The notes beneath the pieces were generated by a model. The model did not search any database and had not been told where the DNA came from. It saw nothing but the letters and a program-made list of their open reading frames with translations. From Clostridiaceae bacterium (GTDB lineage Bacteria > Bacillota > Clostridia > Saccharofermentanales > DTU023): a stretch of 55,796 bases of DNA. The translations under genes were made by a program, and so were the position numbers. The stretch covers positions 1 through 55,796 of the forward strand of contig JAAZMK010000072.1 of assembly GCA_012798865.1 (NCBI GenBank), written 5' to 3'. Below, one piece after another: positions 8,582 through 17,940 of the stretch. Position 1 is the first letter of the stretch. Every line of letters begins with the position of its first letter.

Positions 8582-8637
8582 TTAACCATCTATTTCCACC
8601 TTAGCCTAATGCTTTCCAAACTTAAGGAGGTTCTCTT

Positions 8638-9783
8638 GTGAAACAGTTCAAAACATGTGTCATCGGCGTCGGTTTTATCGGCGCCGCTCATATTGAAGCG
8701 CTCCGCCGCCTCGGATATGTCGATGTTGTCGCACTGTCCGACGTGGTTGATCCGGAGGCAAAAGCGGCGGCACACGGCGTCCCCAAAGGTTACGAGGATT
8801 ATCGAGAGATGATCGACCGGGAGAAGCCGGACGTCGTACACATCTGCACGCCCAATGTGGACCACTATGACATGGCGATGTACGCGATGGAGCGCGGCAT
8901 AGCGGTCGTCTGCGAAAAGCCAATGACTAAAACAGTCGATGAAGCCAAACGTCTTGCCGACTACGCGAAACAAAAAGATATCGTAACAGGGGTCAACTTT
9001 AACTACCGCATGTACCCGCAAATTATGCAGGCGAAGGCGATGGTTGATTCCGGCGAAGTAGGCGACATTTACACCATCCATGGAGGCTATTTGCAGGACT
9101 GGCTTTTCTATGAGACTGATTACAGTTGGCGCCTTGAGCCGGATATCAGCGGCGAATCTCGCGCGTTTGCCGATATAGGATCTCACTGGATCGACGCGGT
9201 GGAATTCATTTCCGGTCTCCGAGCCGTGGAAGTATTCGCCGATTTTGAAACATTCCATAAAATACGTAAGAAACCTTTGAAGGCCATTGATACGTATTCA
9301 GGCATGACGCTCCGCCCTGAGGACTACGAAGAGAAACACATCGATACGGAAGATTACTGCACCGTACTCTTTAAATTTGATAGCGGAGCGCGCGGCACGT
9401 GTACCATCAGTCAGGTCTTTGCGGGAAGAAAGAATCAGATGCTCGTGGATATCGGCGGCAGCCGGTGCGCCTTGCATTGGGACAGCGAACACAGCAACGA
9501 TCTTTGGATCGGCAGACGAGATACGTTCAATCAGACCGCCACGAAAGACCCCTCTACGCTAAGTCCGCTTGCCGGTTCGATCATCGGCTATCCAGGCGGA
9601 CATGTTGAAGGCTTCCCCGATACGTTTAAGCAAAACTTTAAAGCCATCTATGCAGCCATCGAAAAAGGCGATACCGGTCAACACCTTTTTGCGACGTTTG
9701 AAGACGGTCTGAGGGAGATGCAGCTTTGTGATGCGATTGTAAGAAGCGCGAAAGAGGACCGCTGGGTCCGAGTGGAGGGCTGA
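8638..9783 (+). CDS. Gfo/Idh/MocA-family oxidoreductase (pair 1)
   Basis: 381 residues with a GTG start behind AAGGAGG. The N-terminal Rossmann fold has GVGFIG (10-15) for NAD(P) binding, and the family lysine motif is CEKPM (Glu93-Lys94-Pro95). The C-terminal alpha/beta domain contains DIGSHWIDAVEFISG, the usual substrate-site histidine block. Members oxidise or reduce a sugar, inositol or keto-sugar hydroxyl with NAD(P). First gene of a four-gene operon, followed after 5 bases by a TIM-barrel isomerase. Insertions around 225-255 (FETFHKIRKKPLKA) are typical of the larger sugar-dehydrogenase members. The exact substrate cannot be read from the sequence. Confidence 0.9.
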   Translation: MKQFKTCVIGVGFIGAAHIEALRRLGYVDVVALSDVVDPEAKAAAHGVPKGYEDYREMIDREKPDVVHICTPNVDHYDMAMYAMERGIAVVCEKPMTKTVDEAKRLADYAKQKDIVTGVNFNYRMYPQIMQAKAMVDSGEVGDIYTIHGGYLQDWLFYETDYSWRLEPDISGESRAFADIGSHWIDAVEFISGLRAVEVFADFETFHKIRKKPLKAIDTYSGMTLRPEDYEEKHIDTEDYCTVLFKFDSGARGTCTISQVFAGRKNQMLVDIGGSRCALHWDSEHSNDLWIGRRDTFNQTATKDPSTLSPLAGSIIGYPGGHVEGFPDTFKQNFKAIYAAIEKGDTGQHLFATFEDGLREMQLCDAIVRSAKEDRWVRVEG

Positions 9784-9788
9784 TCTCC

Positions 9789-10640
9789 ATGTTCAAAATA
9801 GGTACTCTTGCCGATTGGTTCGGTCTTGGATTGCTTGAGGGCATTCGAGAATCGTCGCGATGTGGCGCCACGGGCGTCCAGATTTATGCGGCGGGTGAAT
9901 TCGATCCGCGATCGACCGCGACAGATTCCGTCGTCAAAGAAGTTATATCCGTCGCACGCGCGTCGGGTCAGACGATCACGGCGCTTTGCGGTGAACTCGG
10001 CGGTTATGGTTTAGAAAAGCATCAAGACAACGCCGAGAAGATCGATTACCTCAAACAAGTGTTGATCCTCGCAGATCGGTTGGACTGTCGTATCGTCACG
10101 ACACACATCGGTGTTGTGCCTAAAGACCGTTCACATCCGCGCTACGAGGTGATGCTCAACGCGCTGGGCGAATTGGCGTATTTCGCAAACCGCCTTGGCT
10201 CCTATGTCGCTGTCGAGACAGGACCGGAATCGATGACGATTTTGCGGGCATTTGTTGACGAGTGCGGTCCGGGGGCTGCCATCAACTACGACCCCGCTAA
10301 TCTGGTCATGGTGGGTGCCGACGATGAGGTTGAAGGCGTCAGAATCGCCGGCTCCGCCATCGTTCATACCCATGCCAAAGACGGACGATCTCTCAAACAG
10401 ATCGACCCTGAAGATTTTTACCATCAGTTTGCCGAAGGCGGTCTGGAATGGGCGGCTCAATCAGGCTGCTCGGAGGAAACGCCTCTTGGCGAAGGGAGTG
10501 TCCGTTGGCTGCCGTATCTGCGCGCACTACAGGATATCGGATATAACGGTTACCTGACCATTGAGCGCGAAGTCGTCAATGGCTCGGAAGACATACGCAT
10601 GGCTGTGCAATTCTTGAAAGAGTGTATAGAACAACTATAA
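9789..10640 (+). CDS. Sugar phosphate isomerase/epimerase-like TIM barrel (pair 1)
   Basis: 283 residues, ATG five bases after the preceding stop. The xylose-isomerase-like (AP_endonuc_2) fold is shown by the usual metal-ligand strands: VAVETGPES (Glu), INYDPANL (Asp), VHTHAKDG (His) and LTIEREV (Glu). Such enzymes isomerise or epimerise sugars and keto-sugars, or in some cases cleave 3-keto-glycosides with a divalent metal. It is cotranscribed with a Gfo/Idh/MocA oxidoreductase, and the family pair often acts in sequence on one substrate. Confidence 0.87.
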   Translation: MFKIGTLADWFGLGLLEGIRESSRCGATGVQIYAAGEFDPRSTATDSVVKEVISVARASGQTITALCGELGGYGLEKHQDNAEKIDYLKQVLILADRLDCRIVTTHIGVVPKDRSHPRYEVMLNALGELAYFANRLGSYVAVETGPESMTILRAFVDECGPGAAINYDPANLVMVGADDEVEGVRIAGSAIVHTHAKDGRSLKQIDPEDFYHQFAEGGLEWAAQSGCSEETPLGEGSVRWLPYLRALQDIGYNGYLTIEREVVNGSEDIRMAVQFLKECIEQL

Positions 10641-10692
10641 AACTAACATCGCGTCCCTAATGGACACGACGACACAAGGAGGATATCGAAAC

Positions 10693-11607
10693 ATGATGAA
10701 GCTCGGTTTGTTGTCCGCGATTTTGCCGGACTATACGTTTGAAGAAGTTATTGACTACGCCGCAAGCGTCGGATTTGAATGTGTGGAGGTATGTTGTTGG
10801 CCCAAAGGCAAAGCCGTCCGCCGATATGCCGGTGTGACACACTTCGACCTTGACGAATGCGATGAGAAACAATTGCTGGCGTACAAAAAATACGCCGAAG
10901 ACCGCGGTATTGAGATTTCATCTCTTGGCTACTACCCGAACCCCATGGATGTGAATCAGGAAGCGGCTGATGTAGCGGTGCAGCATCTTTACAAAATGAT
11001 CGACGCCTCCGCCCTGATGGACGTCAACATGATTACTACGTTCATCGGGCGTGACAAAACGAAAACGGTCGAAGAAAATCTCGATAAATTCGAGGTTGTC
11101 TGGACACCGATCGTTGCCTACGCCGAGTCGAAAGGGGTCAGAATCGGCATTGAGAACTGTCCGATGCTCTACACGAAGGACGAATGGCCCGGCGGGAACA
11201 ACCTGGCGCACGCTCCTTATATCTGGCGTGAAATGTTCCGACGCATTCCGTCAAAGGCATTGGGTCTGAACTTCGACCCTTCGCACCCCTATCTGATCGG
11301 GGCGAGCTATACGAAGCCTCTCTATGAATTTAAGGACCGCATCTTCCACATTCATTTCAAGGACATCAAGATTTACCAGGATAAACTTGATGAATACGGT
11401 TATTTTGCCTATCCCTCGCTCTGGCATTCACCGAAGCTCCCCGGAATGGGCGGTGTGGACTTCGGCGCTTTTATCTCGGCGCTCAACGACATCCGATACA
11501 CAGGTCCCGCCTGTCTCGAAGTTGAAGATAAAGCTTATGAGAATTCCGTCGAGGATGTGCGTGCTGGCATAGAACAGAGCTATCGTTTCCTCCGCCAGTT
11601 CATTTAG
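10693..11607 (+). CDS. Sugar phosphate isomerase/epimerase-like TIM barrel (pair 2)
   Basis: 304 residues from the ATG at 10693, chosen because AAGGAGGAT (10676-10684) sits at the right distance; an upstream ATG at 10660 would place this site inside the gene. Metal-binding strands are IGIENCPM (Glu), LNFDPSHP (Asp), IHFKDIKI (His) and ACLEVED (Glu). A Cys-rich strand VEVCCWPKGKAV near the N-terminus and a loop YLIGASYTKPL set it apart from the pair 1 isomerase, so the two are not simple duplicates. Third gene of the plus-strand operon, 52 bases after the previous stop. Confidence 0.87.
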   Translation: MMKLGLLSAILPDYTFEEVIDYAASVGFECVEVCCWPKGKAVRRYAGVTHFDLDECDEKQLLAYKKYAEDRGIEISSLGYYPNPMDVNQEAADVAVQHLYKMIDASALMDVNMITTFIGRDKTKTVEENLDKFEVVWTPIVAYAESKGVRIGIENCPMLYTKDEWPGGNNLAHAPYIWREMFRRIPSKALGLNFDPSHPYLIGASYTKPLYEFKDRIFHIHFKDIKIYQDKLDEYGYFAYPSLWHSPKLPGMGGVDFGAFISALNDIRYTGPACLEVEDKAYENSVEDVRAGIEQSYRFLRQFI

Positions 11608-11642
11608 GCGTTGCGGAAGAAGTAAAAGTAAGGAGGATCACA

Positions 11643-12722
11643 ATGGTCAGAACAAAAGTTGCGCTATTAGGAAGCGGATTCATCGCCGATATCCATGCGG
11701 AATCGTTTCGGCGCTTTGTACCGGACGCGGAAGTGACCGCCGTCTATTCGCGGAACATCGATAAGGCGCGGGCTTTTGCCGATGCGCATGGCATACCGGA
11801 AGCGTACGACGATATACAAGAGCTTTTGGATAAGAGCGATATCGACATTGTCGACATCTGCCTTCCCAACGACCTGCATCATCCTGCCTGCATCCAAGCC
11901 GTAAATGCGGGGAAGCACGTCATCATCGAAAAGCCGTTCTGCCTCTCCCTGCGTGAAGCGGACGAGATGATCGAGGCGGCAAAAGAGAATAACGTGTTGC
12001 TCATGTACGCGGAGGAATTGTGTTTCGCGCCGAAATACGAGCGCGTCCGCGCCATCGTCGAAAGCGGTGCGCTCGGACAGATTTACATGCTCAAACAGAG
12101 CGAAAAACATTCCGGTCCGCACAGTCGTTGGTTCTATGAATCGAAGCATTCGGGCGGAGGCGTGATGATGGACATGGGTTGTCATGCGATCGCTTGGTTT
12201 ATGTGGATGCTCAAAGACTACAACCCCGTCAGCGTGTATGGACACTACATGCGCGTTTATCACGATACGGATGCTGAGGATCATGCGCTCACACAATTGG
12301 AATTTGAGAAGGACGGTCGTACGATCATCTGTGTCGCTGAGGACAGTTGGGTCAAACACGGCGGCATGCAGGATGCCATTGAGGTTTACGGCGATGAGGG
12401 CGTCTGTTATTCCGATCTATTCCAAGGCAATTCATCCCAGCTTTACAGCTTGCGGGGCTACGACTACGCGAGCGAGAAAGCGGGCGCGACGACAGGATGG
12501 ACTTTCCCCATCTTTGAGGAAGCGTTCAACCAAGGCTACCCGCAGGAACTCGCTCACTTTGTGGACTGTGTGCGAAACGGTAAGAAGCCTCTTACCGATG
12601 GTCAGTTGGGGCGCGCTGTCATAGCGGTTATTCACGCCGCCTATGCGTCCGCCCGCGAAGGACGTAAAATTACTTTGCCATACAACTCAACGGCGGAGCG
12701 TCCCGTGGATAACTGGCGCTAG
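11643..12722 (+). CDS. Gfo/Idh/MocA-family oxidoreductase (pair 2)
   Basis: 359 residues behind TAAGGAGGATCACA. The Rossmann motif is GSGFIADIHAESF (10-22) and the EKP motif is Glu96-Lys97-Pro98 (IIEKPFCLS). The C-domain has MMDMGCHAIAWFMWML, the histidine-containing block near the substrate site. It ends the plus-strand operon and is followed by a strong terminator. Probable NAD(P)-dependent sugar or polyol dehydrogenase acting in the same pathway as its three neighbours; the substrate is unknown. Confidence 0.9.
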   Translation: MVRTKVALLGSGFIADIHAESFRRFVPDAEVTAVYSRNIDKARAFADAHGIPEAYDDIQELLDKSDIDIVDICLPNDLHHPACIQAVNAGKHVIIEKPFCLSLREADEMIEAAKENNVLLMYAEELCFAPKYERVRAIVESGALGQIYMLKQSEKHSGPHSRWFYESKHSGGGVMMDMGCHAIAWFMWMLKDYNPVSVYGHYMRVYHDTDAEDHALTQLEFEKDGRTIICVAEDSWVKHGGMQDAIEVYGDEGVCYSDLFQGNSSQLYSLRGYDYASEKAGATTGWTFPIFEEAFNQGYPQELAHFVDCVRNGKKPLTDGQLGRAVIAVIHAAYASAREGRKITLPYNSTAERPVDNWR

Positions 12723-12746
12723 AAGTCAAAACATTAAGAAAAGAAA

Positions 12747-12791
12747 GGGGGCGTCCTTTACCGGAGATCGGCGTGCAGGACACCCCTTTTT
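12747..12791. terminator. Bidirectional terminator between convergent sugar operons
   Basis: GGGGCGTCCT and AGGACACCCC form a stem (one mismatch), with TTTTT on the plus side and CTTTCTTTTC on the minus side. It separates the plus-strand oxidoreductase operon from the minus-strand transporter operon. Confidence 0.8.
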
Positions 12792-12814
12792 GATTGGTCG
12801 AATTATCGTATGAA

Positions 12815-13804
12815 TTACTGGCGAACTTTCTTTTCGCGGTTATAGAAGATCAACAGCACGATCATGATTAGACCCATGAATACGTTGCGTGTCGGTTGTG
12901 CTAGACCCATCGCCGTCAGCAAGTTGCTGAGCACGACCATGACAAGCGAACCGGCGATGCTTCCCGTATACGTTCCGACGCCGCCGGAGAATGATGTGCC
13001 GCCGATAATGACAGCGATCAGCGAGTTGTAAGCGTATTCATCGAAGATCTGGCAACGCGCGGCGTTCATATAGGCTGCGCCCAGCATACCGGCAAAAGCG
13101 GCAAACATCCCCGAAAATACGTACGTCAGAATCTGTATGCGATTGATATTCACTCCGTTCAGTCGAGCGGCAACGGGGTTATTTCCAAGGAGGTAAACTT
13201 GTTTCCCGAAACGCGAATGGTTCAAAAGGTAGAAGACCAGCGGTATGATGATCAGCCCATATAAGATAATCGACGGCAAGAATTGCAGACCGAACAGCTT
13301 GGATGTCACGGATTTAATGAACGACGGTGAAGCATATCCCATGGGGCTTCCCTGTGTCAACACGTACTGCATGCGCGTGATCACGTTTGAGATAGCCATC
13401 GTGACGATGAGCGGCGGAAGTCCGATTTTAACAGTACAAATGCCGTTCAAAAGACCGACAGTCGCTCCCATGGCAAGTGCCGCGAAAAGCAAAGGGAAAA
13501 AGCGACCATCCTGACTGTTCATGATGGTCGTCGTCAAAATAGCTGCCGACGACATGACAGCGCCAACTCCGAAATCCATGCCGCCCCCGATCAAGACGAT
13601 CGTTTGACCTGCAGAGGCAATACTCAGAAGCAACGTAAGCATGACGATGGATCCGATGGCGCTCGCATTGAGTGAGCCAGGCGAGATCATGACCGTTATG
13701 GCATACAAAACTAGTGCGATGAGGAACGCCATCCGCGCCGGACTCTTCTGCATGAAGAGCTTTGAACGCTGACCCAGTGTCAAGGTGGATTTAGTGCTAC
13801 TCAT
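12815..13804 (-). CDS. Sugar ABC transporter permease (RbsC/XylH family), second
   Basis: 329 residues, about nine to ten membrane helices, with the BPD_transp_2 family blocks LIGGGMDFGVGAVMS, LNGICTVKIGLPPLIVTM and GGTSFSGGVGTYTGSIAGSL. AAGGAGG at a nine-base distance lies inside the end of the upstream permease gene, which it overlaps by 8 bases. It should pair with 13797-14888 to form the import channel. Last gene of the transporter operon; the strong terminator follows. Confidence 0.92.
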   Translation of the reverse strand: MSSTKSTLTLGQRSKLFMQKSPARMAFLIALVLYAITVMISPGSLNASAIGSIVMLTLLLSIASAGQTIVLIGGGMDFGVGAVMSSAAILTTTIMNSQDGRFFPLLFAALAMGATVGLLNGICTVKIGLPPLIVTMAISNVITRMQYVLTQGSPMGYASPSFIKSVTSKLFGLQFLPSIILYGLIIIPLVFYLLNHSRFGKQVYLLGNNPVAARLNGVNINRIQILTYVFSGMFAAFAGMLGAAYMNAARCQIFDEYAYNSLIAVIIGGTSFSGGVGTYTGSIAGSLVMVVLSNLLTAMGLAQPTRNVFMGLIMIVLLIFYNREKKVRQ

Positions 13805-14888
13805 GCGTCGTTACCTCCTTTCCCTCTGATTCCTTCGGACTCTTTCGGTAGTCAATGCGCTTAAACTGCCTGACAATGCCTTCTCTCAGGACTTCTTGCC
13901 TTCCCTTTGCGGTGACGATGGTCATCAAGAGACCGAGGAAGATGATGACATCGGATACGAAGTTCTGCCAGTAGCTGGATACGGAGAAGCCGGGGATCAG
14001 ACGCACCAAGAGAGAGAAGAAGTAGTAAACGGAGTTCTGAATCAGAACAAAAAACCCGCTTCCGAAGACGGCGCTGGCCACCGAACCCCAACCGCCAAAG
14101 CCGAGACCGCCGAGGATGCAAGCCGAAAGCGAGCGAATACCGTAATCTTCCGCCTGAAGCGGATTGCCTGCAGCGATCATCAACGTCAGGCAAAGACCGG
14201 CAATACCTACGATGACTCCCTTAAGAAGAAATGCTTTCAACTGAACTTTAACGGGACTGATGCCCGCGGCGAATGCATTTCTCGGATTGCCGCCGACAGC
14301 GTAGATGTGCGACCCGAAAGGAGTTTTGCGGGCGAAACGACAGATCAAAAGCACACCGAGGACCGCGAAAAAGGAAACGGGAATCAGTCCGAAAAGCTGA
14401 CTGTCGTACGCCATATACCACTCTTTCGGCACTTTGCCTTGCGGAACGCTCATGATCATGACGTTAACCCCTCGAATGACATACGTCATGGCATAACTTG
14501 CAAGGAGAGCCGGTAATCGGAATACGGAACAGCAGACCCAGACCGCGATCGAGGCGAGGACCGCCGCGCCGATACCCAAGAGACAGGAGAGAGCAAATGG
14601 AATGCCCCATACCTGATGGGTCATGATGGTGACAACGTTGACCAAGGCAAGTTGAATCCCGCAAGAGACATCCATTGTGCCCGCGATCAATAACAAACTC
14701 TGACCGATCGCGACCAGAATGAACGCGGCATTTTTTGCAAAGAGCGTATTGATGCTTTTAACGCTGAAGAAGGATGCCGGTCCTTGTAAAGCCGCATTGA
14801 GTACCAAAGCGATGATGAATAAAACGAAACCGGCAAAAAATGATGAGCGTCTTAACCGTGTGAAACTATTTTTCAAAGTATCGATCAT
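13797..14888 (-). CDS. Sugar ABC transporter permease (RbsC/XylH family), first
   Basis: 363 residues with about ten membrane helices. Family blocks are LIAGTMDVSCGIQLALVN, the helix around VCCSVFRLPALLASYAMTY, AVGGNPRNAFAAGI, and LGGLGFGGWGSV. Its start overlaps the ATPase stop (ATGA). A GGAGG lies seven bases before it. Two different permeases with one double ATPase and one binding protein make a typical CUT2-class importer for monosaccharides or related compounds such as inositols. Confidence 0.92.
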   Translation of the reverse strand: MIDTLKNSFTRLRRSSFFAGFVLFIIALVLNAALQGPASFFSVKSINTLFAKNAAFILVAIGQSLLLIAGTMDVSCGIQLALVNVVTIMTHQVWGIPFALSCLLGIGAAVLASIAVWVCCSVFRLPALLASYAMTYVIRGVNVMIMSVPQGKVPKEWYMAYDSQLFGLIPVSFFAVLGVLLICRFARKTPFGSHIYAVGGNPRNAFAAGISPVKVQLKAFLLKGVIVGIAGLCLTLMIAAGNPLQAEDYGIRSLSACILGGLGFGGWGSVASAVFGSGFFVLIQNSVYYFFSLLVRLIPGFSVSSYWQNFVSDVIIFLGLLMTIVTAKGRQEVLREGIVRQFKRIDYRKSPKESEGKEVTTHE

Positions 14889-16414
14889 GCCTTTGCCTCC
14901 ATCGTCGAGACGATCTCTTGATCTTCCGACATCCCCATCATCGCAGCCACGAGTTTCTCGGGCGTTTTATTTTCACCGGTCAATTGCGCGCTGACACATC
15001 CTTCGTAAAAGACATAAATGACATCGCATAGACTTAACAATTCTTCCGATTCGCTTGAAGAAATCAAAATGGTCATTCCCTCGTTCGCACATTCTTTAAG
15101 TATTTCATGGATTTCGAGACGTGAATGAATATCGACACCTCGCGTCGGATCGTCCAAAAGCAAGAGCTTAGGCTGCATCGCGATCCATCGTGCGACGACG
15201 AGTTTCTGTTGGTTGCCTCCGGACAGCGAGCTTGCGGGGTGATTCAGAGAACCGATCACAATATTGTATTTATCGACGGCACGTTGCGCAAATGCGCGAT
15301 TCGCTTTAGCGGGCATATAGGCGAAAGTCTTACCTTTGGCGACTTTGCCGGCGAGTATGTTTTCCAACACGGTACGTGCAGGGAAAATGGCTTCCCGGTT
15401 GCGTTCACCCGAGATAAAGCCCATACCGTTTTTTACGGCTTTCGAGGGTGATTTTAAAGTAGAAGGCTCGCCGTCGTAGATAATTTCTCCCTCTTCATAA
15501 CGGATGGCGCCTAGAATGGCGCGTATCAATTCCGGCTGTCCCTGTCCTTGCAGACCGCCAATACCGACGATTTCGCCTTTGTGAGCGCGAAGCGAAATAT
15601 CATGCACTTTCGGGAAAATAGAAAGATTCTTGACATCGAGTACGATCTCGCGTCCCTCATCCGAGTGCATGTGCACTACATCCTTTTTGCTTTTGTCCGG
15701 ACGCTGTCCCGTCATGTAATAAACGATGTCATCGAGGCTGAAGTCGTCCATCGGTCCCGTGATCACCGATTCACCGCTTCTCATGATGGTCGTCCTGTCG
15801 CATACTTCAAAGACCTCGTTCATACGGTGCGTCACGTAGACCATCGCGATGCCCTCTTCCTTTAACTCGCGCATGACGGAAAAAAGGACCTGTATCTCGT
15901 CGTAGTGCAACGCGGCCGTTACCTCGTCCAGAAGCAAAAGACGCGGCTTCAAAGCGACGGCTTTCGCCACTTCAAGCATCGTCTGAGTAGATGGCATCAA
16001 GGTTTGGACGTAATCGTCCGGATCGCAGTCGATCTGGAAACGTTCAAGAAGGCGGTTAATGATCTCATCGCTGGCCTTCTGATCGACGAACCCCAGTGCA
16101 TTTCTCGGCTCATTGCCTAAAAGGATATTGTCCCGAACACTCATGGTCGGTATGAGACTTAAATCTTGGAAAGCTGTCGCGATCCCCAACTTGCGTGAAT
16201 CGTACCCATTGCGTATTTCAACCGGGTTTCCATCGATCAGAATCTCGCCGGCATTCGGGTTGACCAGACCTGCCAGAATCTTGATCATTGTGGATTTTCC
16301 GGATCCGTTTGATCCGAGAAGCGCATGTACTTCACCCGGTTCTACACTTAAGGAAGCATTGTTGAGCGCGACGACTGCGTCAAATCTTTTGTCGACTCCG
16401 CGTAATTCAAACAT
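14885..16414 (-). CDS. Sugar ABC transporter ATP-binding protein (RbsA/MglA-like, two ATPase domains)
   Basis: 509 residues from the ATG at 16414, the usual family beginning (MFELRGVDKRF); an upstream in-frame ATG at 16438 has no better ribosome site. The first domain has Walker A GSNGSGKST (34-42) and Walker B LLLLDEVTAAL, with Val where Pro is usual. Its signature region reads MPSTQTMLEVAKAV and is degenerate. The second domain has the weak Walker A GGLQGQGQPE and a good signature LSGGNQQKLVVARW with LLLLDDPTRGVD. This asymmetry is normal in CUT2 ATPases. It is separated from the binding-protein gene by a hairpin, so it is probably expressed at a lower level. Confidence 0.92.
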   Translation of the reverse strand: MFELRGVDKRFDAVVALNNASLSVEPGEVHALLGSNGSGKSTMIKILAGLVNPNAGEILIDGNPVEIRNGYDSRKLGIATAFQDLSLIPTMSVRDNILLGNEPRNALGFVDQKASDEIINRLLERFQIDCDPDDYVQTLMPSTQTMLEVAKAVALKPRLLLLDEVTAALHYDEIQVLFSVMRELKEEGIAMVYVTHRMNEVFEVCDRTTIMRSGESVITGPMDDFSLDDIVYYMTGQRPDKSKKDVVHMHSDEGREIVLDVKNLSIFPKVHDISLRAHKGEIVGIGGLQGQGQPELIRAILGAIRYEEGEIIYDGEPSTLKSPSKAVKNGMGFISGERNREAIFPARTVLENILAGKVAKGKTFAYMPAKANRAFAQRAVDKYNIVIGSLNHPASSLSGGNQQKLVVARWIAMQPKLLLLDDPTRGVDIHSRLEIHEILKECANEGMTILISSSESEELLSLCDVIYVFYEGCVSAQLTGENKTPEKLVAAMMGMSEDQEIVSTMEAKA

Positions 16415-16555
16415 GTGTTGACATCCCGTAGATAACATAGTTCTGCAGCGCGACGAAAACCGGATGCTTCCGCATATCGCATGCCCGCGCGCTGCAGAGA
16501 CGTTTCGTTTGTCGGAAGAGCGGAATCAAACCCGACTCTTCCTTTCTCATAAAAC

Positions 16556-16582
16556 CTGACCGGCGGATTTTGCGCCGGTCAG
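16556..16582 (-). terminator. Hairpin between binding-protein and ATPase genes
   Basis: CTGACCGGCG (16556-16565) pairs perfectly with CGCCGGTCAG (16573-16582), followed on the minus strand by GTTTTATG. It lies 37 bases past the binding-protein stop. Such hairpins commonly act as partial terminators or mRNA stabilisers that give more binding protein than membrane subunits. A weaker stem GGAAGAG/CTCTTCC (16514-16542) follows. Confidence 0.7.
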
Positions 16583-16618
16583 TATTTCATGGGCTAATTC
16601 GCTTTAATGTAAAGCGGC

Positions 16619-17716
16619 TTATTTGAAGTAGGCTTGTGCCACTTCGTCGATGGTCAGCCAATACGTAAGCGCGTCACCGGGCTTCATCGTATTTGCGTAG
16701 TTGAGGAACTCCTCATTTTCGATGTCGTCATAGGTGAAGCTGAGCTTCGAAGGCAGACGGATGGCGTGAATTTCAGGAACAGTGTAAATATTGTCCTTCA
16801 ACTCTTTGCCAAGAAGCATATTCAAACCGAAGTTCAATGCGCTGGCGCCGACACCTGGAGGATTCGAGAGAACCATGAAGTCCATCTTTCTCCCGTCCTT
16901 GTTGATCTCAAGCACGCGCTGCATGAACTCACCTGTGTCATTGAATCCGACGAATTCAGGATACGGTTTGCCCGCCGCATCGTAGGCAGCCAGGATGGCT
17001 TCCGCACACTGCGATGTCAACACAGCGTCAAATTCCAAGCCGGAGTTCAGGATTTCTGTCATGATCTGTTGCGCTTTTACCGCGTCCCAGTCGTGGTTGT
17101 ACTGTCCGCCGACGACAACGAGTCCTTTCTCATCGAAAGCTTTCTCGAAGCCCGCCTGACGGTCAGTGTTGGCCTGGTTGCCGTCAAGTGCCGCGATCAT
17201 GATAATCTTCTTACCCGCGCCGAGGACTTCTCCCGCGTAGGTGCCGGTCTTATAACCGAGGTAGTACTGGTCGGTGCTGACATTCAACACGTTGACGTCG
17301 GTCGAGGTGTACTCGCAGTCCGCGTTGATGTAGACGATGCCGGCTTTCTGTGCTTTCTCGATGATCGGGTCAAGACCTGTCGGAGAGACGGGGTTGACCA
17401 GAATCACGTCGTAGCCTTCATTAATGCTGTTCTCGATTTGCTGCGACTCAGTGGCGGCATCCCAGTTCGAGACGAAAGACGCGTATTTGACGTCCAGTCC
17501 ATGGCTGGCAGCGGCTGCTGCGGCCTCTTGGATGTCTGCCTCATAGCGCACCCGGTAGGGGTTTCCTTCGATAATCGCATTGTGAGAGGCCAGTTTAACT
17601 ACCTTCACATCACCCCCTGGCGGTTCGGTGCCGGTGGTATCGGGATCTTTAGGACCACAAGCAACGGCGACTAGAACCATCATGAGGGCCAAAAGGATCA
17701 CTAGATATTTTTTCAT
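16619..17716 (-). CDS. Sugar-binding lipoprotein of the ABC importer (Peripla_BP_4)
   Basis: 365 residues, RBS AGGAGGAAAAG before ATG. A signal peptide with lipobox VAVAC gives a lipid-anchored Cys20. The mature part begins with a Gly/Pro/Thr linker. Then follows the ribose-binding-like two-lobe fold, with blocks YVLVNP-like (DVILVNPVSPTGLDPIIEKA), YLGYKTGTYAGEVLGAGKK and AALDGNQANTDRQAGFEKAF. It would capture the substrate outside the membrane and deliver it to the two permeases. It lies downstream of an oxidoreductase-isomerase pair on the same strand but has its own promoter. Confidence 0.93.
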   Translation of the reverse strand: MKKYLVILLALMMVLVAVACGPKDPDTTGTEPPGGDVKVVKLASHNAIIEGNPYRVRYEADIQEAAAAAASHGLDVKYASFVSNWDAATESQQIENSINEGYDVILVNPVSPTGLDPIIEKAQKAGIVYINADCEYTSTDVNVLNVSTDQYYLGYKTGTYAGEVLGAGKKIIMIAALDGNQANTDRQAGFEKAFDEKGLVVVGGQYNHDWDAVKAQQIMTEILNSGLEFDAVLTSQCAEAILAAYDAAGKPYPEFVGFNDTGEFMQRVLEINKDGRKMDFMVLSNPPGVGASALNFGLNMLLGKELKDNIYTVPEIHAIRLPSKLSFTYDDIENEEFLNYANTMKPGDALTYWLTIDEVAQAYFK

Positions 17717-17743
17717 TTCTTTTCCTCCTGTTTTTCTATCATC

Positions 17744-17759
17744 AAGGGGAATTCCCCTT
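17744..17759. promoter_or_regulatory. 16-bp perfect palindrome in the leader of the binding-protein gene
   Basis: AAGGGGAATTCCCCTT lies between the putative promoter and the ribosome site, about 35-50 bases after the expected transcription start. A perfect palindrome of this kind fits an operator for a dimeric repressor. No regulator gene lies nearby. Confidence 0.5.
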
Positions 17760-17800
17760 AACTAGCATATTGAACAAACGGATTAACGTCGTATGGGAGA

Positions 17801-17830
17801 ATTATACAAATGTCGCACATGCTCGCGCAA
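17801..17830 (-). promoter_or_regulatory. Promoter of the sugar importer operon
   Basis: On the minus strand, TTGCGC (17825-17830), an 18-bp spacer and TATAAT (17801-17806). The rest of the 224-bp gap between 17716 and 17941 is AT-rich and contains no gene. Confidence 0.55.
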
Positions 17831-17940
17831 CGCTTTCCTTTCAAATGACGATTTCTTTTACAATTTGAAAATTTATTGCTAATAACGCCAATAGAATACC
17901 ATACTAAAGACGTGATTTGCAATTCTTTTTGCAATTTCTT

